Part shown: positions 16,563-25,033 of the stretch, one piece after another
How positions within the stretch are numbered: position 1 is the stretch's first letter
How the letters are laid out: each line of letters starts with the position of its first letter
DNA from: Erythrobacteraceae bacterium
Lineage (GTDB): Bacteria > Pseudomonadota > Alphaproteobacteria > Sphingomonadales > Sphingomonadaceae
Length of the DNA stretch: 64,000 bases
Assembly: GCA_027489065.1 (NCBI GenBank)
Contig: JAIYAM010000060.1
Location: 21,498 to 85,497, forward strand
Reading direction: 5' to 3'
Made by a program: the position numbers and the translations under genes
The notes under the pieces: generated by a model
What the model was told of the DNA's origin: nothing
Databases searched by the model: none
What the model saw: the letters and a program-made list of their open reading frames with translations, nothing else

Positions 16563-17486
16563 ATGGCAGCCCGCGCCTACTGGTCCGGCCAGATCCGCCT
16601 CGCGCTGGTCTCGATCCCGGTCGAGATCTTCTCCGCAACCAAGCCCAGCGCGCAGATCCATTTCAATCAGGTCCACAAGCCCAGCGGCAAGCGCATCGCC
16701 TACGAGAAGGTCGTCCCCGGCATCGGTCCAGTGAAGCGCGAGGATATCATCAAGGGCTATGAAGTCGAAAAGGGCGAATACGTCCTGCTCGAGGAGCGCG
16801 AGATCGAGGCTGTGAAGCTCGAAAGCAAGCGCACGCTGGAACTCGTCCAATTCGTCGAGGCGCACGAGATCGACCCGCTCTATTTCGAGAAGCCCTACTA
16901 TGTCACGCCCAAGGACCAGCTTGCGGAGGAGGCCTTCGTGGTGCTGCGCGAGGCGCTGCGGAAGTCGAAGAAGGTGGCACTCGGGCAGCTCGCCTTGCGG
17001 GGGAGCGAGAAGCTCGTCGCGCTGAAGCCCTGCGGCAAGGGCATGCTGCTCGAGACGCTGCGCTATGCCGACGAGGTGCGTGCGGGACGTGCCTTCTTCA
17101 GCGAGATCGACGATACGGCTCCCGATGCCGAACTGCTCGATCTGGCCACCACCCTGATCGACAAGCGCACAGCGCCCTTCGATGCGGGCGAGTTCGAGAA
17201 CCGCTATGTGGAGGCGCTGCGGGCGCTGATCGACAAGAAGGCCAGGTCGAAGACTGGCAAGGCGATCATCGAGGATGCAGGCGAATCCGGCCGGGGCGGG
17301 AGCAATGTCGTCGATCTGATGGCGGCGCTCAAGAAGTCGGTCGGGACCTCGGGAAGCACTGCGGCCAAGAAGGCCGCTCCTGCCGCGAAGAAGCCAGCAG
17401 CCAAAAAGGCAACCGAGACGAAGAAGGCAGCGCCCGCGGCAAAGGCCCCGGCGAAAAAGCCCGCCCCCGCCCGCAAGCGCGCCTGA
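16563..17486 (+). CDS. ku: Non-homologous end-joining protein Ku
   Basis: Predicted 307-residue bacterial Ku, which forms a homodimeric ring on DNA double-strand ends and recruits LigD. The N-terminus RAYWSGQIRLALVSIPVEI, then HFNQVHKPSGKRIAYEKV and FVEAHEIDPLYFEKPYYV are highly characteristic. The core ends near residue 260. The last 45 residues are a Lys/Ala/Pro-rich tail with KKAAPAAKK-like repeats, as found on DNA-binding Ku tails. AAGGAC precedes the ATG. ligD follows on the same strand after 13 bases, forming a complete two-gene end-joining operon. Confidence 0.95.
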   Translation: MAARAYWSGQIRLALVSIPVEIFSATKPSAQIHFNQVHKPSGKRIAYEKVVPGIGPVKREDIIKGYEVEKGEYVLLEEREIEAVKLESKRTLELVQFVEAHEIDPLYFEKPYYVTPKDQLAEEAFVVLREALRKSKKVALGQLALRGSEKLVALKPCGKGMLLETLRYADEVRAGRAFFSEIDDTAPDAELLDLATTLIDKRTAPFDAGEFENRYVEALRALIDKKARSKTGKAIIEDAGESGRGGSNVVDLMAALKKSVGTSGSTAAKKAAPAAKKPAAKKATETKKAAPAAKAPAKKPAPARKRA

Positions 17487-17499
17487 GCCGATCAAGCCG

Positions 17500-19983
17500 A
17501 TGGCCAAGCGCGCCGATCCACTCGCCGACTACAACGCCAAGCGCGACTTTGCGCGCACTGCGGAGCCCAAGGGCAAGCATGATGCGGCGGCCGGCGGGAA
17601 CACCTTCATGGTCCAGAAGCATGCGGCAACCCGGCTCCACTGGGACTTGCGGCTCGAGGTCGACGGCGTGCTCAAAAGCTGGGCGGTCACCAAGGGCCCT
17701 AGTCTCGACCCTTCCGTCAAGCGCCTCGCCGTGCGCACCGAGGACCACCCGCTCGGCTACGCGACCTTCGAGGGCACCATTCCCAAAGGCGAGTATGGCG
17801 GGGGCACGGTGATGCTCTGGGACCGCGGCACTTGGGCGCCCATCCAGGGCAAAAGCGCCAAGGATCTGGATGAAGGCCACCTCCACTTCACGCTCGAAGG
17901 CGAGCGGATGAAGGGCGAGTGGATGCTGATCCGCCTGAAGGGCCGACCGGGAGAGAAGCGGGAAAACTGGCTGCTCCGGAAGGTGACCGACAAATTTGCG
18001 CAGGAAGGCGAAGTGCTGGTCGAGCAGGCATTGACCAGCGTGTCGACGGGCCGTTCGATGGCCGAGATCGCGGCGGGCAAGAAGGGGGAAGCAAAGGCAA
18101 CCGCCAAAGCCGAGGCGCCTGCGAAGGCCAAGCCAAAGGCCAAAACCAAACGCGCCGGCAAGCTTCCCGCATTCCGAAAGCCGCAGCTCGCCACGCTCGT
18201 CGATGCGGTGCCGACCGGCAATGGCTGGATGCACGAGATCAAGTTCGACGGCTACCGCGCGGTGATCGCGGTCAGGCAAGAAGAGGTGAGGGTCTACACC
18301 CGCACCGGCCAGGATTGGACCGACAAGTTCCAGCCGCTGGTTGTCGCTGTTGCCGCCATGGACCTGCCGCCCGCCCTTATCGACGGCGAGATCGTCGCGC
18401 CGGGCAAGGACGGCAATCCCGATTTCTCGACCCTCCAGAACGTGCTCAAGCGCGGCCACGGGTCACAAGGTCCCGGTGATGCGCTCGAATTCCATGCCTT
18501 CGACCTGCTCGAGGTCGACGGCGAGGATCTGACCGGGCTTGCCAACATTGAACGCAAGGAACGCCTCGCCGCGCTGCTCGACGATGCCAGGCCGCCGCTC
18601 TATGTCGCCGACCATGTGATCGGCGCCGGGGAGCAATTGTTCGAGGCGATGTGCAAGGCCGGGCAGGAGGGGATCATCGCCAAGGCGATCGACGCACCCT
18701 ACGCCTCGCGCCGCACGAAAAGCTGGGTGAAGGTCAAGTGCACCCGGCGGCAGGAATTCGTGATTGCCGGCTTCAAGGCTTCCACGGCCCGAGGCCGCCC
18801 TTTCGCCTCGCTGCTGCTGGCGCAGAACGAGGGCGGCAAGCTCGTCTACAAAGGCAATGTCGGCACCGGCTTCGGCGGTGACACGATGGCCGACCTAGCC
18901 GCCAAGATGAAGCCGCTCGAGCGCAAGACGCCGACGGTGGAGGTCGACCGCCCCGCCGCGCGCGGGGTGACATGGATCAGTCCCAAGCTCGTCGCCGAAA
19001 TCGCCTTCGCGGAGTTCACCGCCGAAGGTCGGGTGCGCCACGCAAGCTTCCTGGGTCTGCGCTCCGACAAGCCTGCCAAGGCCGTCACACCCGAGCGGCC
19101 CGTGGCCATGCCCGAACCTGCCAGCGAAGTCGCGATTTCAAGCCGAGAGCGGGTGATCTTCCCCGAAAGCGGGCAGACTAAGGGTGACCTTGCCGATTAT
19201 TATGCAGCGGTCGCGCCGCTGATGCTTCCCTTCCTCGGCAACCGGCCGATCAGCCTCGTCCGCTGTCCGCAGGGGCGCGCGCGCAAATGCTTCTTCCAGA
19301 AGCACGACTCCGGCGCGCTGGGCGACGCGGTCAAGCACGTGCCGATCCGGGAGAAGGACGGCGGCAGCGAGGACTATCTTTACGTCACCGACGCCCGCGG
19401 CATCCTCCAATGCGTGCAGATGGGCACCATCGAGTTCCACGCCTGGGCCTCGCGTGCCGATGCCGTGGAGGCGCCTGATCGCATGATCTTCGATCTCGAT
19501 CCTGACGAGGGCCTCGACTTCGCGGACGTCAAGCAGGCCGCCCGCGACATCGCGAAGCACCTCACCGACATAGGCCTCGCCAGCGTGCCGATGCTTTCGG
19601 GCGGCAAGGGCGTGCACGTGGTCGTCCCGCTCACGCCGGGCCGCCCATGGGAGGAGCACAAGGACTTCGCCCGCCGCTTTGCCGAGGCGCTCAGCCAGGC
19701 CGAACCCGACCGCTTCGTTGCGACAATGAGCAAGGCCAAGCGGACGGGCAAGATCTTCATCGACTGGCTGCGCAACCAGCGCGGCGCGACGGCGGTGGTG
19801 CCCTATTCCGCACGCTCGCGGGCCGGGGCGCCGGTCGCGGTGCCGGTCACCTGGGACGAGCTCGCGACCTTCGACAATGCCCACCCCTTCTCGATCAGCG
19901 ATGCCGACGCGCTGATTGCGCGCGCCGCCGCGCCGGCACTCAAGGGCTGGGGTTTCGCCGCGCAGGCGCTGCCCCCACTGTAG
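17500..19983 (+). CDS. ligD: Multifunctional DNA ligase D
   Basis: Predicted 827-residue LigD with the order phosphoesterase - ligase - polymerase. The phosphoesterase domain (about 20-160) has HAATRLHWDLRLE with candidate metal ligands His41, His47 and Asp49. A Lys/Ala-rich linker lies around 185-225. The ATP-dependent ligase has its adenylation motif EIKFDGYR at Lys248. The polymerase/primase domain (about 545-820) has the metal-binding DLDPDEG at Asp665/Asp667. It processes, fills and seals Ku-bound ends. Its 3' end overlaps the convergent Crp-like gene by 44 bases. Confidence 0.95.
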   Translation: MAKRADPLADYNAKRDFARTAEPKGKHDAAAGGNTFMVQKHAATRLHWDLRLEVDGVLKSWAVTKGPSLDPSVKRLAVRTEDHPLGYATFEGTIPKGEYGGGTVMLWDRGTWAPIQGKSAKDLDEGHLHFTLEGERMKGEWMLIRLKGRPGEKRENWLLRKVTDKFAQEGEVLVEQALTSVSTGRSMAEIAAGKKGEAKATAKAEAPAKAKPKAKTKRAGKLPAFRKPQLATLVDAVPTGNGWMHEIKFDGYRAVIAVRQEEVRVYTRTGQDWTDKFQPLVVAVAAMDLPPALIDGEIVAPGKDGNPDFSTLQNVLKRGHGSQGPGDALEFHAFDLLEVDGEDLTGLANIERKERLAALLDDARPPLYVADHVIGAGEQLFEAMCKAGQEGIIAKAIDAPYASRRTKSWVKVKCTRRQEFVIAGFKASTARGRPFASLLLAQNEGGKLVYKGNVGTGFGGDTMADLAAKMKPLERKTPTVEVDRPAARGVTWISPKLVAEIAFAEFTAEGRVRHASFLGLRSDKPAKAVTPERPVAMPEPASEVAISSRERVIFPESGQTKGDLADYYAAVAPLMLPFLGNRPISLVRCPQGRARKCFFQKHDSGALGDAVKHVPIREKDGGSEDYLYVTDARGILQCVQMGTIEFHAWASRADAVEAPDRMIFDLDPDEGLDFADVKQAARDIAKHLTDIGLASVPMLSGGKGVHVVVPLTPGRPWEEHKDFARRFAEALSQAEPDRFVATMSKAKRTGKIFIDWLRNQRGATAVVPYSARSRAGAPVAVPVTWDELATFDNAHPFSISDADALIARAAAPALKGWGFAAQALPPL

Positions 19984-20716
19984 GGCGGTCGAAATGCAGG
20001 TAATTGCTGTTGAACATCGCGACCCGCTTGAGCCTGTCGAGATCGTTGATCCTTAGCTGCTTGTCCGACAGTTCGATCAGCCTTTCGCGGCGCATCTCCT
20101 GAAGCGTGCGGTTGAGGTGGACGAGGCTCAGACCATTGGCTTCCGCCAGATGGTTTTGGGTGATCGGGAAGTCGAAGCTCAACCCTGTCGCCAGTCCCAC
20201 CGCCGACAGGCGGTAATAGAGCTCGACGAACAAGTGCGCGAGCCGTTCAAGCGGCGAGCGCTGCCCGATCGACAGCAGCCATTCGCGCTGGATGCCGGAG
20301 CACACCATCTCGTGCCACAGCAGCGCGCGCAGCAGTTGGGGGCGATCCTCGATCACCGACTGGAATTGCTGCGGCTGGATCTCGAAATAGCGAACGGCAG
20401 TCAGCGCCCCGATCGAATGGTCGAGCTCCTTCAGGATGTAGATGTTGAGGTCGCAGAAGTCGCCCGGCAGGAAAAAGCCGACGATCTGCCGCCGCCCGTC
20501 AGGCAGATCCTTGTAACGACACGCCCAGCCCGACACGAGCAGGCGCACCACGCTGGGGTTCTCCCCTTCGCGGGCGATGTCGTGCCGGGGATCGCGGATG
20601 CAGATCGGGCCTGTCTCCAGCCCCATCAACGCGGCGCGATCCTCCTCCTCGAGCGGCATGTAACGGCCCAGCAGGCGGAACAACGGCTCAATACCCGCTG
20701 CGGTCAGTGTCGTCAT
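19940..20716 (-). CDS. Crp/Fnr family transcriptional regulator (copy 1)
   Basis: Predicted 258-residue regulator with an N-terminal cyclic-nucleotide-binding-like beta barrel (about 30-150, VSGWACRYKDLPDGRRQIVGFFLPGD) and a C-terminal winged helix-turn-helix (ITQNHLAEANGLSLVHLNRTLQEM). No Fnr-type N-terminal cysteine cluster is visible and the cAMP pocket residues are not obvious, so the signal is unknown. ATG 20716 is the likely start; the ORF extends upstream without a conserved domain. Its 3' end overlaps ligD by 44 bases in convergent orientation. Together with copy 2 (23864-24616) it brackets an HWE kinase-receiver pair. Confidence 0.85.
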   Translation of the reverse strand: MTTLTAAGIEPLFRLLGRYMPLEEEDRAALMGLETGPICIRDPRHDIAREGENPSVVRLLVSGWACRYKDLPDGRRQIVGFFLPGDFCDLNIYILKELDHSIGALTAVRYFEIQPQQFQSVIEDRPQLLRALLWHEMVCSGIQREWLLSIGQRSPLERLAHLFVELYYRLSAVGLATGLSFDFPITQNHLAEANGLSLVHLNRTLQEMRRERLIELSDKQLRINDLDRLKRVAMFNSNYLHFDRPTVGAAPARRNPSP

Positions 20717-20888
20717 GTTCGTCACCCTCGGTCGTTTCTCCAGAAGTGAGAGACCGCTCACCACAAAGGCGAACGAGGATACCTGCACACTAACGCAGAT
20801 TAGCGGCGCGACAGGGTTTCGAGCGGCTGGGGCGTTCCGATCGCAGGACATGGGCCGCCCTGCGGGCCGGAACGCCCCCAACGCGGGT

Positions 20889-21131
20889 TCAGTAGGTTGC
20901 GGGGGGATCGCTAGCCGGGAAGCTCTGGTCACTCGCTTCATCGACTGCGGACCACGAGCTCCGCTGGCCGTCTCGCATCGCTTCCGGGCCAGCATCGCGC
21001 ACCGGGCTTGCACCGTTATGCGCCTGGTCCGAAGCGAAGGCGGCGGGCCGCCCGGAGCGCCCGCCCTGCTTGCGCTGCGTGAGGACGTAGGCGGCAGCGC
21101 CGACGGCGAAGAGGGTCAGGATCATACGCAT
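20889..21131 (-). CDS. Small membrane-anchored hypothetical protein
   Basis: Predicted 80-residue protein with an N-terminal hydrophobic anchor (MILTLFAVGAAAYVLTQRK) and a polar, probably disordered remainder. It ends DEASDQSFPASDPPATY. A tail of the form DEASxxSFPASDPPA recurs in small sphingomonad proteins I recognise, but no function is attached to it. GGAACCTCC just upstream of ATG 21131 gives a good ribosome binding site. It sits divergent from the HWE kinase gene and downstream of the Crp-like gene's promoter region. Confidence 0.6.
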   Translation of the reverse strand: MRMILTLFAVGAAAYVLTQRKQGGRSGRPAAFASDQAHNGASPVRDAGPEAMRDGQRSSWSAVDEASDQSFPASDPPATY

Positions 21132-21316
21132 GGCGGGAGGTTCCTCGGATAGGCGGGCACGGATTCGACCCGCTTTTCAATCCGACAACCTTCCCACCCG
21201 AGGGCAAGGTGTTCTTTATCTTGCTTTAGGTCGGGCATGGACTTGCCCTTGGTGCAACCTATGTTAGCCAAAGTTCAGACATGGCAATCTATGCGACGAA
21301 GGGGGACAAGGAGCGC

Positions 21317-23455
21317 ATGGCGGACAACCCTTACGATCCTTTCGAGACACTGTTCGGCGCTGCCTTCGACGCCTCGCCCGCGGCTGCCTGCATTCTGGAG
21401 CCGATCTACAGCGACGACGGCGGAGTTGCCGACTGGCGGTATCTCGCGGCCAACCGCCGGATCGGCGATCTGCTGGGCCTGCGCGATCCTGTCGGGCAGA
21501 CTTTGCGGGGCCGCTGGCCGAATGCGTCAGCCGACTGGATGGACGAGTTTGCCGAGGTGCTGACGACCGGAAAGCCGCTGACAGTGGTGCGGGCGGCATC
21601 GGAAAGCGGGCAAATCTACGAAACGTCACTCACGCCCTTGCGGTTCGGCGGGGGCAAGGCGGTCATGGCGACGATCCGCGACGTCACCGGCGAGCACCGC
21701 GCGCGCGCCGAGCAACGCGAGGCCGATGCCCGCTACAAGCTGCTGTTCGATACCATCGACGAGGGATTCTGCATCGTCGAAGTGCTGTTCGACGAAGCTG
21801 GCCACGGCCACGATTATCGCTTCCTCGAGGCCAATGATGCTTTCGTTGGCCAGACTGGCATGGTGAACCCGATCGGCAAGACCATGCGCGAGCTCGAGCC
21901 GGACATCGAGGACAAGTGGGCCGAGACCTACGGCCGGATCGCCCTTACCGGGGTCGCAGAGCGGTTCGAGAGCGAATCCCCGGCGATGAACCGCTGGTTC
22001 GATGTCTTCGCCTTCCCCATTGGCGAGACCGCGCCCTTTCAGGTCGGCATCCTTTTCGAGGACATCGCGCAGCGCAAGCTTATGGAAGCCGCCCTGCGCC
22101 ACAGCGAGAACCGGCTGCACACGCTGATCGAGGCGAGCTCCGACCTGATCTTTCGGATGAACCCGCAAGCCACTCTCATGGAGCAGGTCGGCGGCGATGC
22201 CCTGCTCGGGGATGTCGGAGAGGAAAGCAACTGGATCGAACGTTTCGTGGTCGAAAGCGACCGCGCCATGGTCGGATCGGTGATTGCCGATGCGTCCGCG
22301 CGCCGCGCCCCCTTCCATGTCGAAAACCGGGTGCGCACCGACGACGGGGTTGTGCGCTGGTTATCGTCGCGTGCGGTCCCGGTGCTCGACGACGAAGGGG
22401 CGGTCACCGAGTGGTTCGGGATGGCGACCGACATCACAGCCCGTCGCAACGCCGAACAGCAGCTCGCCCACGGAGCGCAGATGCTGCGGGTGGCGAGCGA
22501 GATCGGCAAGGTCGCGATGTGGGACTGGAACGTCGAGACCGGCGAGCTGATCTGGTCCGACGAGCATTTCCGGATCGAAGGCTATGAAGTCGGAGAGGTC
22601 ATCCCGACCTACGAGATCTGGGCCGAGCGGGTGCATCCCGATGACCGCGAGGGCTGCGACACCAAGGTCGCGCAGGCAATGGCCAGCGGCGGTGACTACA
22701 TCAACGAATACCGCATCTGCCAACGGGGCGGCGAAGTTCGCTGGGTCTCGGCACGCGGGCGCTTCCTCTATGACGAGAAGGGCCAGCCGATCCGCATGCT
22801 CGGGGCGATGATCGACATCACCCAGCGCCGCCGCGAGGAGGAATGGCAGCGCCTGCTCGTCGCAGAGCTTCAGCACCGGGTGCGAAACCTGATCGGCATG
22901 GTGCGATCGGTCGCGCGGCTATCCGCGCCGAGTCATCGGAATGTCGACGATTATGTCGATCACCTGATCGGCCGCCTTCAGGCGATGGGCCGAACCCAGA
23001 GCACCCTGACACGCTCGCCGGGCCGCAGCGTCGACCTTGCCGAGCTGGTGCGCGAGGAGCTGGTGGTCCACGCGGTCCAGCCCGAGATGTGCCATGTCGA
23101 TGGACCGGAGGTGGCGCTTTCGCCCCACGCGGCGGAAATCGTCACGCTGGCGATCCACGAGCTTGCCACCAACTCGGTCAAGTACGGGGCGCTCGGTGAT
23201 TCCGGGTACATCCGGATCGTCTGGTCGACCTACGAGAAGGATGCCAAGCTGTGGGTCTCCTTGCGCTGGCAGGAGACCGCCCCGCGCGGGCCCACCCGCA
23301 ATAACCGCAAGGGTTTTGGCCGCCGGCTCATCGAGGAACGCGTCCCCTACGAACTGGAAGGCACTGGTGAGCTCAAGGTGCACGACACCGGCGTGCTGGC
23401 TCAGCTGGATTTCCCGCTGCAGGACACCGGCAGCATCCTTGACCCGCGATCGTGA
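21317..23455 (+). CDS. HWE-family sensor histidine kinase with multiple PAS domains (copy 1)
   Basis: Predicted 712-residue soluble kinase. Four consecutive PAS-like regions are visible (about 15-125, 135-255, 265-385, 390-510), the last carrying DITQRRREEEWQ at its C-terminal boundary. The HWE kinase core follows with phospho-acceptor His520 in ELQHRVRN, then IHELATNSVKYGALG and the Trp-x-Glu-containing WQETAPRG, which define the class. No transmembrane segment is seen, so it senses a cytoplasmic signal, possibly redox or light through a PAS ligand. AAGGAG lies close to ATG 21317; 21281 is an alternative start. The receiver gene follows after 11 bases. Confidence 0.88.
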   Translation: MADNPYDPFETLFGAAFDASPAAACILEPIYSDDGGVADWRYLAANRRIGDLLGLRDPVGQTLRGRWPNASADWMDEFAEVLTTGKPLTVVRAASESGQIYETSLTPLRFGGGKAVMATIRDVTGEHRARAEQREADARYKLLFDTIDEGFCIVEVLFDEAGHGHDYRFLEANDAFVGQTGMVNPIGKTMRELEPDIEDKWAETYGRIALTGVAERFESESPAMNRWFDVFAFPIGETAPFQVGILFEDIAQRKLMEAALRHSENRLHTLIEASSDLIFRMNPQATLMEQVGGDALLGDVGEESNWIERFVVESDRAMVGSVIADASARRAPFHVENRVRTDDGVVRWLSSRAVPVLDDEGAVTEWFGMATDITARRNAEQQLAHGAQMLRVASEIGKVAMWDWNVETGELIWSDEHFRIEGYEVGEVIPTYEIWAERVHPDDREGCDTKVAQAMASGGDYINEYRICQRGGEVRWVSARGRFLYDEKGQPIRMLGAMIDITQRRREEEWQRLLVAELQHRVRNLIGMVRSVARLSAPSHRNVDDYVDHLIGRLQAMGRTQSTLTRSPGRSVDLAELVREELVVHAVQPEMCHVDGPEVALSPHAAEIVTLAIHELATNSVKYGALGDSGYIRIVWSTYEKDAKLWVSLRWQETAPRGPTRNNRKGFGRRLIEERVPYELEGTGELKVHDTGVLAQLDFPLQDTGSILDPRS

Positions 23456-23466
23456 GGACCTGACGC

Positions 23467-23841
23467 ATGACTGATCGACCGCTAGCCGGCTACCGCATCA
23501 TCATTCTCGAAGATGACTATTATCAGGCACACGACAGCAAGGACACGCTCGTGGAAGCAGGGGCGCAGGTGATCGCGGTGACCGCGACGGTTCCCGATAT
23601 CGACGTCCATCTTGCCGCCGGGCGGGTCGATGCGGTGCTGATCGACATAAATCTGGGGCGCGGACTGTCTTTCGACTTCGCGCGGGTCCTGCGCCGCAAC
23701 GCCATTCCGTTCCTGTTCCTGACAGGTTACGATGCCGGAATGCTGCCCGAGGATCTTGCGGGGAGCCCCTATATCAGCAAGCCTGCCGATCGTGCGCGGA
23801 TCGTGGCAGGACTGGCCGACCTGATGGCCAGCCAGTCCTGA
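23467..23841 (+). CDS. Single-domain response regulator receiver (copy 1)
   Basis: Predicted 124-residue stand-alone receiver domain. It has the acidic pair ILEDDYYQ, phospho-acceptor Asp60 in VLIDINLG, a Thr in LFLTGYD and conserved Lys105 in ISKPAD. There is no output domain, as is common for receivers encoded beside HWE kinases, which act by protein-protein contact or as phosphate sinks. The gene is 11 bases behind the kinase, so the two form a cognate pair. The downstream Crp-like gene converges after 22 bases. Confidence 0.88.
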   Translation: MTDRPLAGYRIIILEDDYYQAHDSKDTLVEAGAQVIAVTATVPDIDVHLAAGRVDAVLIDINLGRGLSFDFARVLRRNAIPFLFLTGYDAGMLPEDLAGSPYISKPADRARIVAGLADLMASQS

Positions 23842-23863
23842 TCCACTCAAGCCAGATTGGCGA

Positions 23864-24616
23864 TTAGGCCGCCGCCACCTTGAGCTGTTCGCGTTCCAGT
23901 TCGATCTGGGTGCGCGGCGCGAGGTAGGCGCTGTCGAACCCGGCGATCTGCTGCAGGGTACGAAGGTCGAGGATGGTCAGCTGCTTGGATCGCAGCGTGA
24001 TCAGATCCTCCTGCCGCAGCTGCTGGAGCTTGCGGTTGATGTGGACTGGAGTGAGCCCCAGCACGTCGGCAAGATCGTCCTGCGTCAGCGGGAAGTAGAT
24101 CTGGTTGCCGAGGTTCGGATCGACCATCGACAGGCGGTAATGGCTCTCGCAGATGAGGTGCGCCATCCGCTCAAGCGCATCGCGCCGACCGACGTTCACA
24201 ACCCAGGACGAAAGCACCGCATTTTCCATGCAGCCATAGCTGCGCATCGCCTCGCCCACTGCCGGGAAACGGTCGATCACGCGGCGCATGTCGGAATGCA
24301 GGATGTTGACGATCTTGCACGGGCTCAACGTGATCACTTCCTCGATCGCGATCCCGTCGGGTGAGCAATCAAAGTAGAACGCATCGCCAGGGAGCAGCAA
24401 TCGCGTGATCTGCCGGGCGCCATTGCGCAGGATCTGGTAGCGCGCGGCCCAGCCGCTGAGGATCACCGGGAAGGACACCATCTCGTCCCCGTCTCGCGAC
24501 AGGTACTTCTTGGCACCGATCTCACGGGGCTGGCGGCAAAGCTCCTCGACCGCCTCGATCTCCTGCTCGTTGAGTTCGGCAGCATGCATAAGTCGTAGCA
24601 AAAAGGCGTTAGACAC
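23864..24616 (-). CDS. Crp/Fnr family transcriptional regulator (copy 2)
   Basis: Predicted 250-residue regulator with an effector barrel (about 25-145, ILSGWAARYQILRNGARQITRLLLPGD) and a winged helix-turn-helix (LTQDDLADVLGLTPVHINRKLQQL). It is paralogous to the regulator at 19940-20716: both share SGWA-RY, a GR-x2-LER-AHL segment and an LT/IT-x-DLA-type recognition helix. It lacks an Fnr-like cysteine set. A GGAAC-N16-GTA sequence about 90 bases upstream is a near match to an EcfG promoter. The location beside the HWE pair and upstream of the low-complexity gene suggests a role in the same stress response. Confidence 0.87.
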   Translation of the reverse strand: MSNAFLLRLMHAAELNEQEIEAVEELCRQPREIGAKKYLSRDGDEMVSFPVILSGWAARYQILRNGARQITRLLLPGDAFYFDCSPDGIAIEEVITLSPCKIVNILHSDMRRVIDRFPAVGEAMRSYGCMENAVLSSWVVNVGRRDALERMAHLICESHYRLSMVDPNLGNQIYFPLTQDDLADVLGLTPVHINRKLQQLRQEDLITLRSKQLTILDLRTLQQIAGFDSAYLAPRTQIELEREQLKVAAA

Positions 24617-25033
24617 TTGCGTGCTCCTTCATTCGTAGCGGGGACCCCATTGTCCCCCAATCACCAAAAACTCTCTCACTCAAATGGTACGCGGCGGGTC
24701 GATCACGTTCCCACCTACTCGAATAACAAACGGTGCCATCCTGCATGCGTTCCTGCAACTTATCGCAGATATCGGGCAGCGCACCCCCTCCACTCAAGCC
24801 TCTCCAGCGATTCGTAGGCTCTCGAAAAACCTCGATCGACAACAGCGCTTTACGACACTCGGTTGCGATTATCGGATGAAATAAGGCTACGCTGAACGGG
24901 TTCAGCATAACGGCAAGCGGGCTCAGGTCACTAATGCAGGATAGGCGATAGTTGTGACGCGAGTGAGACCTTTCCTCTCGGGCACGGGATCTGCACGCCG
25001 CAGGCCCGGCACGAAACCGGAAAGGAAACTGAG
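24617..25033. other. 417-base divergent intergenic region with a palindrome
   Basis: No convincing coding sequence is seen; the short ORFs here lack ribosome binding sites and family features. The region separates the Crp copy 2 gene from the low-complexity protein gene. It contains a perfect 7-bp inverted repeat GCTGAACGGGTTCAGC at 24891-24906, about 130 bases before the low-complexity gene, which could be an operator. A good ribosome binding site (AAAGGAAAC) precedes ATG 25034. Confidence 0.6.
24688..24711 (-). promoter_or_regulatory. Near-match EcfG-type promoter for Crp copy 2
   Basis: On the minus strand GGAAC (24711-24707) is followed by 16 bases and GTA (24690-24688). The EcfG consensus is GGAAC-N16/17-GTT, so the -35 is perfect and the -10 is off by one base. 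It is correctly oriented for the gene starting at 24616. Confidence 0.35.

Noticed and set aside
17340-17486. DNA repeat at the end of ku
   Set aside because: It encodes the Lys/Ala/Pro-rich Ku tail and is explained by the protein composition.
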